Below, piece by piece: positions 15,494 through 24,090 of a stretch of 64,000 nt of DNA. The stretch's first letter is position 1. Each line of letters begins with the position of its first letter. Source of the stretch: an uncultured Duncaniella sp. (GTDB lineage: Bacteria; Bacteroidota; Bacteroidia; Bacteroidales; Muribaculaceae); assembly GCA_910578615.1 (NCBI GenBank), contig CAJTRI010000001.1, positions 1 through 64,000 on the forward strand, in the 5' to 3' direction. A program made the position numbers and the translations under genes. A model generated the notes under the pieces. That model did no database searches. It saw nothing but the letters and a program-made list of their open reading frames with translations, and had not been told where the DNA came from.

Positions 15494-16621
15494 ATGACAT
15501 TTTGGATCATCAACTCACTAATAGTATTCGCACTTTGCGTACTGTTTGCCGGCGTTCTTATACCACAGATTCTCCTGATCGCCTATCGTCGCAATCTTTT
15601 TGACGAGGTAGACGAAAGAAAGATTCACAAGGGGCTTGTCCCGCGTCTCGGAGGCATAGCCTTCGAGCCTGTGATACTTCTGTCCCTCGCCCTCCTTGCC
15701 GGACTGAACATATTTCTCGGCAACACGCATTTTGCCGATACGTTCAACAGCCATGCGGAACTCCTCATAGCCTTCTTCTGCTCCATCCAGCTGCTCTATC
15801 TTGTCGGTATGGCCGATGACCTCATCGGCATAAAATACCGTGCCAAGTTCGTGGTACAGCTCATCTGTGCGGCGCTCCTCATCTCGGGAGGGTGCTGGTT
15901 CACGACACTCGGCGGAGTCCTCGGCATAGAGGAATGGTCACCGTGGGTGGGAATACCGTTCACCGCCATAGTGATAGTGTTCATTATCAACGCCATCAAC
16001 CTCATCGACGGTATTGACGGACTGGCATCGGGTCTCAGCTCGATAGCCATGATGATATACGGCATATCGTTCTACGTGAAAGGCGAATATGCCTACGCGC
16101 TCATCGCCTTCGCCACGTTCGGCGTCCTTGTGCCGTTCTTCTACTACAACGTCTTCGGCGACGTCACGCGCCACAGCAAGATATTCATGGGCGACACCGG
16201 CTCGCTTACCATAGGCCTGATACTCGCCGTGCTCGGCATCAAGCTCTACACGATTCCCGTGACCGGCGTCCTCGAATTCAATCCGGTAGTACTGGCATTC
16301 TCTCCGCTCATCATACCCGCTTTCGACGTATTACGGGTCTACATCCTCCGAATCAGACAACACCGCTCGCCGTTCATGCCTGACAAGAGCCATATCCACC
16401 ACAAATTCCTTGCCGCCGGCATGAAACCGCGTATCGCGATGGTCTCCATCATCTCCATCTCCGCGCTGTTCACCATCGTCAATCTCGCAATCTCGCACGT
16501 TGTCAACATCAATCTTGTGGTGATTATAGACATCTTAATTTGGGGAGGCTTCAACACCCTGCTCAACAAGCGCATAGCCTCCTACCAGAAGAGTCTGGGG
16601 GAAGCCTCAGGAAGATCCTGA
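15494..16621 (+). CDS. Undecaprenyl-phosphate glycosyl-1-phosphate transferase (MraY/WecA family)
   Basis: 375 residues with about ten membrane helices. It has the family's catalytic segments: RKIHKGLVPRLGGIA, GMADDLIGIKYRAKFVVQ (the DD motif), NAINLIDGIDGLASG, and FMGDTGSLTIG, plus HRSPFMPDKSHIHHKFLAAG, the HIHH motif that points to WecA-type GlcNAc-1-P (or related) rather than MraY specificity. The enzyme loads the first sugar onto undecaprenyl phosphate for O-antigen, capsule or other surface glycan synthesis. It stands alone, about 70 bases ahead of hflX, without a polysaccharide gene cluster. Substrate not determinable from sequence. Confidence 0.92.
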   Translation: MTFWIINSLIVFALCVLFAGVLIPQILLIAYRRNLFDEVDERKIHKGLVPRLGGIAFEPVILLSLALLAGLNIFLGNTHFADTFNSHAELLIAFFCSIQLLYLVGMADDLIGIKYRAKFVVQLICAALLISGGCWFTTLGGVLGIEEWSPWVGIPFTAIVIVFIINAINLIDGIDGLASGLSSIAMMIYGISFYVKGEYAYALIAFATFGVLVPFFYYNVFGDVTRHSKIFMGDTGSLTIGLILAVLGIKLYTIPVTGVLEFNPVVLAFSPLIIPAFDVLRVYILRIRQHRSPFMPDKSHIHHKFLAAGMKPRIAMVSIISISALFTIVNLAISHVVNINLVVIIDILIWGGFNTLLNKRIASYQKSLGEASGRS

Positions 16622-16690
16622 CATAACGGCCCGGTCATTTTCCCAATATTATTTGTTTATCCTTAGTAGATAAATACCACCACACCACTT

Positions 16691-17920
16691 ATGATTGACC
16701 AGATACTCAACGAGGAGGTCTCGGAACGTGCCGTGCTCGTCGGACTCATCAGCGAGCGACAGAATGAGACAAAGGCACGGGAATATCTTGACGAGCTGGC
16801 CTTCCTGGCCGACACGGCGGGAGCCGAGACCGTCAACACCTTCCTCCAAAAACTCGACTATCCCAATCCCCGTACATACGTGGGCAAGGGAAAGCTCGAA
16901 GAAATAAGAGCCTATATAGAGGACAACGACATAGGCATGGCCATATTTGACGATGACCTCACATCCAAGCAGGTTGTCAACATAGAGCGGGAACTGAAAG
17001 TAAAGATTCTTGACCGCACCAGTCTTATCCTCGACATCTTCGCCAAGCGCGCCCGCACAGCCAACGCCAAGACCCAGGTAGAGCTTGCCCAATACCAGTA
17101 CCTCCTGCCACGCCTTACAAGAATGTGGACTCATCTCGAACGACAGCGGGGAGGTATAGGCATGAGAGGCCCCGGCGAGACCCAGATAGAGACTGACCGC
17201 CGAATAATCCTCGACAAGATATCCCGCCTGAAAGAAGAGCTTCGCAACATCGACAAGCAAAAGTCCGTACAGCGAAAGAACCGAGGCAAACTGACCCGCG
17301 TGGCCCTTGTGGGATATACCAACGCAGGAAAGTCAACACTTATGAACCTCCTGAGCAAGAGCGATGTCTTTGCCGAGAACAAGCTGTTCGCAACCCTCGA
17401 CACCACCGTCAGGAAAGTAATCATCGACAATCTACCATTCCTGCTCACTGATACGGTAGGGTTCATCCGCAAGCTCCCCACACATCTCGTAGACTCATTC
17501 AAGTCTACCCTTGACGAGGTGAGGGAGGCCGACCTGCTGGTACACGTGGTGGATATATCCCATCCCAACTTCGAGGAACAGATCGAGGTGGTAGACAAGA
17601 CACTGCGCGATGTATGCGGAGGAGAGGATAAGCCGATGATAATGGTGTTCAACAAAATAGACGCCTTTACCCACACGCCCAAGGACGACGACGACCTCAC
17701 ACCGCGCACCCGTGAGAATATCTCTCTCGACGAGCTGAGACATATGTGGATGTCCCGCCTGCCACATGACTGCGTGTTCATATCGGCCAAGACAGGACGT
17801 AACGTGGACGAACTTAAACAGATGCTCTACGAGCGTGCCAAGGAAATCCACCTCACTCGGTTCCCCTACAATGACTTCCTCTTCCAGAAATATGACGAGG
17901 AGCTCGGACAACAGGAATGA
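16691..17920 (+). CDS. hflX: Ribosome-associated GTPase HflX
   Basis: 409 residues. The N-terminal HflX domain includes LDYPNPRTYVGKGKLEEI and IFDDDLTSKQ; a coiled-coil linker with RGGIGMRGPGETQIETDRR follows; the G domain has GYTNAGKSTLMNLL (G1), DTVGFIRKLPTHLV (G3) and FNKIDAF (G4). HflX binds the large ribosomal subunit and splits stalled ribosomes after stress. It is the first gene of an operon with the polysaccharide deacetylase (ATGA overlap) and queG (1-base overlap). Confidence 0.97.
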   Translation: MIDQILNEEVSERAVLVGLISERQNETKAREYLDELAFLADTAGAETVNTFLQKLDYPNPRTYVGKGKLEEIRAYIEDNDIGMAIFDDDLTSKQVVNIERELKVKILDRTSLILDIFAKRARTANAKTQVELAQYQYLLPRLTRMWTHLERQRGGIGMRGPGETQIETDRRIILDKISRLKEELRNIDKQKSVQRKNRGKLTRVALVGYTNAGKSTLMNLLSKSDVFAENKLFATLDTTVRKVIIDNLPFLLTDTVGFIRKLPTHLVDSFKSTLDEVREADLLVHVVDISHPNFEEQIEVVDKTLRDVCGGEDKPMIMVFNKIDAFTHTPKDDDDLTPRTRENISLDELRHMWMSRLPHDCVFISAKTGRNVDELKQMLYERAKEIHLTRFPYNDFLFQKYDEELGQQE

Positions 17921-18579
17921 AAGAACGGCTCAGAAAAATCATCAACAGGCTGAAGCCCGACCGGCTCATCGAACGCCCTCCACTCCTCTATCGTGCCCTT
18001 TTCCCAGAAGCCATGTGGCGCCAGAAAAGGCGAGGGAAGAAGACGGTCTATCTGACATTTGACGACGGCCCCGTACCCGAAGAGACCCCGTGGGTTCTCG
18101 ACCTCCTCGACCGCGAGGGGGTCAAGGCCACATTCTTCATGGTGGGTGACAACGTCCGCCGCCATCCCGAACTCCTCGAAGAGGTGAAGCGCCGTGGCCA
18201 CTCCTACGGCAACCACACCATGCACCACCTGCAAGGGATAAAAGAGAGCAACCACAAGTATTTCAGAGACATCACAGAGGCGTCAGAACTTATAGACTCC
18301 ACCCTGTTCCGCCCTCCCCACGGCATAGTATGGCCCGGACAGGCACGTCTAATAAAGCGTCACTACAACATAGTGATGTATGACCTCGTCACCCGCGACT
18401 ACTCCAAACGCGTTAACGAAGAGAGGGTGGTGAACAACGTGAAGCGCTATGCCCGCAACGGGAGCATAATAGTGTTTCATGACTCCGTAAAGGCCCACAA
18501 AAATATGCGCTACGCCCTCCCGCTCGCTATCAGATGGCTGAAAGAGAACGGATTTGACTTCGCACCGTTACCGATGTGA
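17917..18579 (+). CDS. Polysaccharide deacetylase family protein (NodB domain)
   Basis: 220 residues dominated by a NodB homology domain: YLTFDDGPVPEETPWVL (motif 1, catalytic and metal Asp), GNHTMHH (motif 2, His-x-x-x-His metal ligands), RPPHGIVWPGQ (motif 3) and IIVFHDSVKAHKN (motif 5 with His). These carbohydrate esterase 4 enzymes remove acetyl groups from peptidoglycan, chitin-like or other glycans. No signal peptide is evident; the N-terminus (RLKPDRLIERPPLLYRALFPEAMWR) resembles the short heads common in Bacteroidales members. It overlaps hflX by four bases and touches queG. Confidence 0.9.
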   Translation: MKERLRKIINRLKPDRLIERPPLLYRALFPEAMWRQKRRGKKTVYLTFDDGPVPEETPWVLDLLDREGVKATFFMVGDNVRRHPELLEEVKRRGHSYGNHTMHHLQGIKESNHKYFRDITEASELIDSTLFRPPHGIVWPGQARLIKRHYNIVMYDLVTRDYSKRVNEERVVNNVKRYARNGSIIVFHDSVKAHKNMRYALPLAIRWLKENGFDFAPLPM

Positions 18580-19532
18580 TGGACGCTGCCGAGATCAAGA
18601 CCTTGCTGTCACAGGCCGGTGCCTCAGCAAGCGGGATAGCACGGGTCGAAGCCGTGGACGCGGATGCGGCACTCCTGTACAGTAACTGGATATCCGCCGG
18701 ACGCCACGGCACTATGGAATATCTTGAAAAATACCCCGATATACGCCGGCATCCCGCAGCCCTTCTCGAAGGTGCTGCAAGCATCATCGTAGCGGCATTC
18801 AGCTACAACCATCCTTCATCAGGGCCGCTACGCTGGGCACGTTACTCTCTCGGAAGGGATTATCATGAGGAGGTTAGGGAAAGGCTATCTGGAGTGGCCG
18901 GAGAGATAACAGCCTCCACAGGGGAGACATGCCGCGTGGCGGTTGACACGGCCCCTCTGCGCGAACGGTACTGGGCCGTGAAAGCCGGACTCGGATTCAC
19001 GGGGTTGAACGGCTTGCTGATAGTTCCCGGCGCCGGATCGTGGGTGGTGCTCGGTGAGATTATAACCACGCTCCCGCTGACCCCTGACACCCCTCTTGGC
19101 AACACCGTATGTGACGGTTGCCGCCGATGTGTCGAGGCTTGTCCGGGAAAGGCTCTTGACGGCTTCGGAGGGATGGACTCCCGACAATGCAGATCATATC
19201 TGACCATCGAATACCGGGGCGACCGGCTACCACGGCTGGGAGACAGGGTCTACGGATGCGACATATGCCAAGAGATATGCCCGCACAACCGTGATGCCGC
19301 GCTGTCAGCCATCCCGGCCTTCGCGCCACGTAAAGAGATAACCTCGCTCGGTCTCTGTGACATCATCGGGATGGAACAACAGGAATTTTCCCGGATTTTC
19401 AGCCATTCGGCCATCAAGCGAACCAAGCTGTCAGGTCTTCGGCGCAATGCTCTGAGATGCGGCACAGAGGGCCGGGAGAGTGACTTTGGGAATGACACCG
19501 AGCCTTCGTGCCACGATGCCGACAGGGAGTGA
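18579..19532 (+). CDS. queG: Epoxyqueuosine reductase QueG
   Basis: 317 residues. It catalyses the last step of queuosine synthesis in tRNA, using cobalamin and two 4Fe-4S clusters. The clusters' ligands are visible as CDGCRRCVEACPGKAL and CDICQEICPHNRDAA; RWARYSLGRDYH and GLGFTGLNGLLI belong to the cobalamin-binding part. ATG 18579 is preferred to an in-frame GTG one codon earlier. After the usual family end (RRNALRC) it carries about 24 extra residues, and that tail overlaps the 3' end of the convergent tatD gene by 102 bases. Confidence 0.95.
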   Translation: MDAAEIKTLLSQAGASASGIARVEAVDADAALLYSNWISAGRHGTMEYLEKYPDIRRHPAALLEGAASIIVAAFSYNHPSSGPLRWARYSLGRDYHEEVRERLSGVAGEITASTGETCRVAVDTAPLRERYWAVKAGLGFTGLNGLLIVPGAGSWVVLGEIITTLPLTPDTPLGNTVCDGCRRCVEACPGKALDGFGGMDSRQCRSYLTIEYRGDRLPRLGDRVYGCDICQEICPHNRDAALSAIPAFAPRKEITSLGLCDIIGMEQQEFSRIFSHSAIKRTKLSGLRRNALRCGTEGRESDFGNDTEPSCHDADRE

Positions 19533-20060
19533 TGACTCGTCAGTCTCCACAAGCAGGCGGTCGGGAGGTGTCACAGCCACCGATGCAGGATTGAACCTTT
19601 CCCCGTAGCTCAGATAGAAACCTGCCCTCACCAGCTCATCAGCCAGTTCCGGCTTGCCACGGAATCCATGTATCACCCATGGCTGCACAGGCCTAAGCCT
19701 GTTTTTCAACCTTATAATATCGGGATAGCGCCTGACGATGTGCAGGAGCAGCGGTTTGCGTAGATATTCGCTAAGAAATATATGATAATCAAGCAACTCT
19801 GTCTGCGCCTCCATATCTTTCTGGCATCCTGCATGTATACTGTCAAGCCCGGTCTCCCCTATCGCTACCACCCTTGGGTCAATGGCAAGAGCCTTCACGG
19901 CCCTTATATCGGACATAGACGCCCTTAGGGCGTTCCACGGATGTATGCCCACTGAATAGAGATATCCACGGCGCAACCCAAGCTCACGTTGACGGAATAC
20001 GGACGGATCTATATTGACCACGGAATGTGGACGCAGATTATGGGTGTGGTTGTCGGTCAT
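19431..20060 (-). CDS. TatD-family metal-dependent hydrolase
   Basis: A 209-residue, rather short TatD-like protein (typical members have about 255 residues). It starts with the metal-binding DNHTHN and has [36 protein letters not shown] and [10 protein letters not shown], covering the usual His, Glu and Asp ligands of the amidohydrolase barrel. TatD proteins are 3'-5' exonucleases or general phosphodiesterases linked to DNA repair. The start at ATG 20060 overlaps yidD by four bases. Its 3' end runs 102 bases into queG on the other strand. Confidence 0.88.
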   Translation of the reverse strand: MTDNHTHNLRPHSVVNIDPSVFRQRELGLRRGYLYSVGIHPWNALRASMSDIRAVKALAIDPRVVAIGETGLDSIHAGCQKDMEAQTELLDYHIFLSEYLRKPLLLHIVRRYPDIIRLKNRLRPVQPWVIHGFRGKPELADELVRAGFYLSYGERFNPASVAVTPPDRLLVETDESSLPVGIVARRLGVIPKVTLPALCAASQSIAPKT

Positions 20061-20269
20061 GGTACAGGGTCGTAGCCCGAGCCTCCCCACGGATGACAGC
20101 GGCATATACGCCTTACGGCAAGCCACAGCCCGCGCACAGGCCCGTGCTTTGTGATAGCCTCTATGGCATACTCGCTACACGTGGGTGTGAAACGGCATGA
20201 CGGCGGAAGCATCGGGGAGATGCAGAGCCTATAAAAACGGATGGGCAATATGAGCAGACGGCTAAGCAT
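20057..20269 (-). CDS. yidD: Membrane protein insertion efficiency factor YidD
   Basis: A 70-residue amphipathic inner-membrane-associated protein. It contains the family hallmark [16 protein letters not shown] with [21 protein letters not shown] and ends GGSGYDPVP. YidD helps YidC insert membrane proteins. ATG 20269 is used; the alternative is a TTG four codons upstream. It lies between rnpA (8-base overlap) and tatD (4-base overlap). rnpA-yidD order is conserved in bacteria, although rpmH and yidC are not next to them here. Confidence 0.94.
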   Translation of the reverse strand: MLSRLLILPIRFYRLCISPMLPPSCRFTPTCSEYAIEAITKHGPVRGLWLAVRRICRCHPWGGSGYDPVP

Positions 20270-20627
20270 TGATACCGGCAAGCAGACGTTTCATGGCATT
20301 CTCCACCCGGGCATAGGGAAGACGTTCGGAGGCCACATATATGAAGGCTATATCGGCCGGAAGATCAGACGGTATCAGATGGCGGTTGAGACGGTAGGAC
20401 TCGCGTACCACGCGACGCATACGCACACGGTCTACGGCATGGCGGAGACGTTTCTTGGGAATCGAGACCAGAAATTGCGGACACGACACTCCGCGCCGGT
20501 CGTTGACAGTCCATGCCACGCGCAGCGGATAGCAAAGAGCCGACCTCACGGCGGCATCATTGCGACTGAAAAGGCGGGAGATAGCGATCTCGCTGCAAAG
20601 TTTTTCTTTCTTGTAAAGTCGATACAT
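20262..20627 (-). CDS. rnpA: Ribonuclease P protein component
   Basis: A 121-residue basic protein that assists the RNase P RNA in trimming tRNA 5' ends. The recognisable core is [19 protein letters not shown] (the RNR motif region), preceded by [16 protein letters not shown] and followed by [28 protein letters not shown] 20627 ([10 protein letters not shown]) is chosen because the eight residues before it in the open frame are not family-like. It heads the rnpA-yidD-tatD operon. Confidence 0.94.
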   Translation of the reverse strand: MYRLYKKEKLCSEIAISRLFSRNDAAVRSALCYPLRVAWTVNDRRGVSCPQFLVSIPKKRLRHAVDRVRMRRVVRESYRLNRHLIPSDLPADIAFIYVASERLPYARVENAMKRLLAGINA

Positions 20628-20652
20628 CGGCGTGCAAGTGGTATAATACAAA

Positions 20653-20698
20653 AGTTAAGAGACCAGCTCCATATAGGACATGACCCGATCTCTTAACT
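20653..20698 (-). terminator. Terminator after hemD
   Basis: Ten-bp perfect stem AGTTAAGAGA/TCTCTTAACT (20653-20662, 20689-20698) just past hemD, followed on the minus strand by TTTG, separating the hemD and rnpA operons. Confidence 0.6.
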
Positions 20699-20733
20699 CT
20701 TTAAAAATTTTTTACGATACTGATGTCCTACGT

Positions 20734-21483
20734 TCACGAAGCCTCGGCATCGGCTTTGAGATAATTCTCAAGCGCTCCTGTCATAGACGGGGCAGAAGGC
20801 GAAGGAGCCTCTATGTCAAGACGCAGACCTGCGTCACGGGCAGCCTGGGCCGTTGTGGGGCCGAAACATCCTATCTTTATGTCACCCTGCTGGAAGTCAG
20901 GGAAGTTTTTCAGGAGGGACTGGATTCCAGAGGGGCTGAAAAATATGAGCATGTCATAGTCAAAAGGCTCGTCAGGCCCAAAATCATTGCTCACAGTCCT
21001 GTACATGACAGCCTTGGTATAATTGATACCGTTCTTGTCAAGGAGTCCAGAGTCTTCTTTGTGGACATCGCTCACCACCCAAAGGAACTTTTCCTTCTTG
21101 TGCTTGGTCAGAGACGGGAGAAGACCGTCGAGCTTACCGGTCTCGCCGTGGAATATCTTACGTTTACGGTATACTATGTATTTCTGCAAATAGAGCGCTA
21201 TGGACTCGGTGGTGCAGAAATATTTCATCGTGTCCGGGATAGTGACACGCATATCATCACACAGGCGGAAGAAGTGGTCTATGGCGGTGCGGGCCGTGAA
21301 GATGATTGCCGTAAAGTCGTTGATGGCAATTTTGGACTGGCGGAATTCCTTGGCGGAAAGGCCTTCCACCTTGATGAACGGTCGGAGAACCACCTCTACG
21401 CCATAACGTTCGGCAATGTCATAGTAGGGGGACTTGCCTGATTCAGGGCTGGGTTGGGACACCAATACTTTCTTGACTTTCAC
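20734..21483 (-). CDS. hemD: Uroporphyrinogen-III synthase (HemD)
   Basis: 249 residues. The enzyme cyclises hydroxymethylbilane into uroporphyrinogen III for haem, sirohaem and cobalamin. HemD proteins are poorly conserved, but the two-domain pattern is visible: VLVSQPSPESGKSPYYDIA at the start, AIIFTARTAIDHFF, MLIFFSPSGIQSLL, IGCFGPTTAQAARDAGLRLDI and the terminal PSMTGALENYL. The upstream DUF4271 membrane protein is a conserved partner of hemD in Bacteroidetes. Last gene of the LOG-DUF4271-hemD operon. Confidence 0.92.
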   Translation of the reverse strand: MKVKKVLVSQPSPESGKSPYYDIAERYGVEVVLRPFIKVEGLSAKEFRQSKIAINDFTAIIFTARTAIDHFFRLCDDMRVTIPDTMKYFCTTESIALYLQKYIVYRKRKIFHGETGKLDGLLPSLTKHKKEKFLWVVSDVHKEDSGLLDKNGINYTKAVMYRTVSNDFGPDEPFDYDMLIFFSPSGIQSLLKNFPDFQQGDIKIGCFGPTTAQAARDAGLRLDIEAPSPSAPSMTGALENYLKADAEAS

Positions 21484-21551
21484 TTGATGGGCGTTATATT
21501 AAGTTTCACAAGCTCTGCCTCCGACAGGAGAGTATGTCGAACAGGTGTTTC

Positions 21552-22379
21552 TTAGGGTTGTAGCGTAAGATTTTCAGTCAGCAGGTTCTGAAGAAACAGC
21601 ACCGTTCTGTAAAGCAGAACAAGGGGTACGATTTCAAGACTGCAAAGGTACAAAATAAAATAGACCAACGAGCCAAAATTGTCGTAAAAAAGTCTAAAAC
21701 CCTTGCAAATAAATACGATTCGGGTCAGAATATAGAATCCCGCCCCTGTCAGTGCCACCGTTTTAGCCGCTCCGGGATTGAAAAGCACCACAAGGGCCGG
21801 CACGACAAGCAGCATGGCCAGAAGCGCCTGGGAGGCATTGAAACCCTTCATCCACATCCTTGCCGACACGCGGTCTATGAAGACGGCCCCGACCGTGAAA
21901 TAGGCCCCGAGCTGCCAGACATAATAGAGAGCCGCCACAAGCGTTATCACACCTATCACGGCGAACACTCCGAATCCACGGTCAAGAGACTGGCCGGCCA
22001 CAGAGTTTATGATAATACCTTCCGATAGGCACGCCATGAATATCATGGATAGCTGCACGCCGGTCTCCGAGGCGGTACGGACATCGAAAAATCCCTCTCT
22101 GCGACGAATCGAGAACAGGTCGGTGGCAAAATTTTTAAGGAATGTCGAATAGTGGCGGAAGTTGTAGGCCAGCATAAGGAACATTAGGAGGAGCAGGCAG
22201 AGTACACCCGAGTCATAGCCCGGAAGAGACGCTTTGACTCCCGGCTCGTACCCTTCTGTGAACGGCACTCGCCCGGACGAGAAAAATCCCTTTATACCGA
22301 GATGGCCGGGGGCATCGTCTATTCGACACGCAGGCACGGCAAACGGCGACTGGATGCTGTCAGTGGTGGTCAGTGGCAT
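21552..22379 (-). CDS. DUF4271 membrane protein
   Basis: 275 residues with about six or seven hydrophobic helices after a loosely structured N-terminus of about 55 residues. Segments such as LLLLMFLMLAYNFRHYSTFLKN, GAYFTVGAVF, ILTRIVFICKGFRLFYDN and the terminal Leu-rich YRTVLFLQNLL match DUF4271, a Bacteroidetes family usually next to hemD. Its job is unknown. It overlaps the LOG gene by ten bases upstream and lies 68 bases before hemD. Confidence 0.85.
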   Translation of the reverse strand: MPLTTTDSIQSPFAVPACRIDDAPGHLGIKGFFSSGRVPFTEGYEPGVKASLPGYDSGVLCLLLLMFLMLAYNFRHYSTFLKNFATDLFSIRRREGFFDVRTASETGVQLSMIFMACLSEGIIINSVAGQSLDRGFGVFAVIGVITLVAALYYVWQLGAYFTVGAVFIDRVSARMWMKGFNASQALLAMLLVVPALVVLFNPGAAKTVALTGAGFYILTRIVFICKGFRLFYDNFGSLVYFILYLCSLEIVPLVLLYRTVLFLQNLLTENLTLQP

Positions 22380-22927
22380 GCACGGAAACTGATTATAGCC
22401 TCTATCGCCTCGGCAGGTGTGGCCACGACAACAGCCGGGACACGGCCGTCACGCATGAAACCTTCCCGGGACATACGGTCGAGCATTGAAAGGAAGGGGG
22501 CATAGAACCCATCGGTATTTACAATCACTACCGGGCCGGAGAAAAGACCGAGCTGGTGCCACGTCATCATCTCGCACAGTTCGTCAAGCGTTCCTATCCC
22601 TCCCGGAAGTGCCACTGCCGCACAAGAAAGGCTGGCCATGGTGTCCTTGCGGACATGCATCGTAGGTGTCGACAGGGTCTCGGTGAGGCGGCTATGCGCC
22701 CAGCCCTTATCAATCATGAACTGCGGGAGCACGCCGACAGCCTCACCGCCGGCATCAACCGCGCCTTCGATAGCGGCGGCCATAAGCCCCATGGCACCAC
22801 CGCCACATACGAGCCTGAGGCCTGCACGGGATAACAGGGCGCCGGTCTCACGGGCCACGTCAAGATACTTGGCTGCTACACGGGAGGAGGATGCGCAATA
22901 GACTGCCACCCCGTTTTTTTCAATCAT
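22370..22927 (-). CDS. LOG/TIGR00730 family Rossmann-fold protein
   Basis: A 185-residue LOG-family protein, homologous to lysine-decarboxylase-like cytokinin riboside 5'-monophosphate phosphoribohydrolases. It carries the catalytic pair PGGIGTLDE and MHVRKDTM, plus LVCGGGAMGLM. ATG 22927 is chosen over an upstream start because the longer frame crosses the promoter (TAACTTTG at 22959-22952, minus strand). In bacteria these proteins hydrolyse nucleoside monophosphates; physiological role here unknown. First gene of the LOG-DUF4271-hemD operon. Confidence 0.92.
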   Translation of the reverse strand: MIEKNGVAVYCASSSRVAAKYLDVARETGALLSRAGLRLVCGGGAMGLMAAAIEGAVDAGGEAVGVLPQFMIDKGWAHSRLTETLSTPTMHVRKDTMASLSCAAVALPGGIGTLDELCEMMTWHQLGLFSGPVVIVNTDGFYAPFLSMLDRMSREGFMRDGRVPAVVVATPAEAIEAIISFRACH

Positions 22928-22951
22928 AGGCAGTAGAGGTTTTTGAGGGTG

Positions 22952-22959
22952 CAAAGTTA
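22952..22959 (-). promoter_or_regulatory. Promoter of the LOG-DUF4271-hemD operon
   Basis: TAACTTTG on the minus strand, 24 bases before the LOG start codon. Confidence 0.65.
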
Positions 22960-23089
22960 CGAAAACTTTTTGAAAATCAGAAAATCCGCACTAACGTCGT
23001 TCAATCTCCGCCCCCTATGGCCCTCTCGGTGCATAACGACAGCCGCAAGAGGGCCGCAGGACGGTAACGGCATGCCACACGCCACGTCA

Positions 23090-23605
23090 TCAGACCATCG
23101 GGCGGAGGAAGGGACGCACGGCGGGAGTGAGAGATGAAAGGACTGACGACACGGAGGCCGACGCGAGAGCCTCGTAAGCCCCGGCACGGGCCGTGTCTTC
23201 TGCGGCAAGACACCATGAGGAGAGCGTCCTCATGGCCACTGCCTGTTCGAGATGGCGCCTGATGACGGCACCTGACGCACTCACAGCGGGGAGTTCGAGT
23301 GAAAGCAGCATGTCCGGGTCATCTGCCGCATCTTGCCCTCCGGGGCCGGCGGAGGCTGTCTCCCCGTCAAGATCGCAGTCAGTGACATGCGGGAATAGCG
23401 AGAGCACTATCTCTGCAAAGGCATTCTTAACCATGATTCCCAACCTTCCCCTCGTCTCGCTCCTCATGAGAGGGTCAAAGATGGTCTTCTCATCATCCGG
23501 GGCTGAGAGTATACGACATGCAGCCGTGGCCCGGACAGTATCAGCTATAACCGCTGTCGATAGTGAAAACAACATATCCGTGATGTTTTTTAACCTGCGA
23601 TTCAT
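23090..23605 (-). CDS. Uncharacterised protein of the portal cassette
   Basis: 171 residues, mostly predicted helical, Ala- and Ser-rich (SLSTAVIADTVRATAACRIL, KNAFAEIVLSLFP, EALASASVSSVLSSL). No signal peptide or recognised domain. The start ATG 23605 overlaps the stop of the gene before it by four bases, so the two are translationally coupled. The open frame extends 53 codons further upstream, but that part would overlap the neighbouring gene out of frame and is not supported. It is the last gene of the four-gene leftward cassette. I cannot assign a function; with a portal-like protein nearby, a virion or packaging-related origin is a guess. Confidence 0.65.
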   Translation of the reverse strand: MNRRLKNITDMLFSLSTAVIADTVRATAACRILSAPDDEKTIFDPLMRSETRGRLGIMVKNAFAEIVLSLFPHVTDCDLDGETASAGPGGQDAADDPDMLLSLELPAVSASGAVIRRHLEQAVAMRTLSSWCLAAEDTARAGAYEALASASVSSVLSSLTPAVRPFLRPMV

Positions 23606-23988
23606 GCCCGTGCGCGCAGACGCTGCACGAGGCGAAGAGCCGTGGATGGTGATATAAAGAACTGAGAGGCAGTCTCGGAAGCAAGCACACTGGCCAAAGC
23701 CTCGGGAAGACGGCAACCACGCCGGGCCATGAGCATGGAGACCTTCGTATTGAGTTCCTCCCAAAGCAGGCGGCGCCTGTCACGACGCAGAGAGAGACGC
23801 CCGTGGCGGAGGACTCGGAGCATTCGCAACGCATACTCGTAGGTGCAGTAATAATGAGGCGCGGGAGAGGCTGCGGCCTTTGCTGCGACATCGGCCAGGT
23901 TTATTTCCTTTCCAGACGGCAGATTGATAATAATCTCACGACATGCGGTAAGAAAATGGCGGTTGCGTGTTTCGATAAGTGAAAGCAT
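23602..23988 (-). CDS. Uncharacterised basic protein of the portal cassette
   Basis: 128 residues from ATG 23988 (an in-frame TTG at 24003 would add five). It is rich in Arg and Leu (YALRMLRVLRHGRLSLRRDR, RLVQRLRARA) and probably all helical, with FFISPSTALRLVQRL at the end resembling a small DNA-binding helix pair. A TAATTTTG box (24045-24038, minus strand) gives it its own promoter within the cassette. I do not recognise the family. Nucleic-acid binding is suggested only by charge and shape. Confidence 0.65.
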   Translation of the reverse strand: MLSLIETRNRHFLTACREIIINLPSGKEINLADVAAKAAASPAPHYYCTYEYALRMLRVLRHGRLSLRRDRRRLLWEELNTKVSMLMARRGCRLPEALASVLASETASQFFISPSTALRLVQRLRARA

Positions 23989-24037
23989 AAGTTGTTCGTT
24001 CAATTTTTTTATTGTTGTTTTATCAATTGTTCATTGG

Positions 24038-24045
24038 CAAAATTA
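24038..24045 (-). promoter_or_regulatory. Internal promoter in the portal cassette
   Basis: TAATTTTG on the minus strand, about 50 bases before the 128-residue protein gene, in an AT-rich gap after the portal-like gene. Confidence 0.45.
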
Positions 24046-24090
24046 CAATCCGCCACGGGCCGTAATGCGACACATCATTGTGAAAGAATG

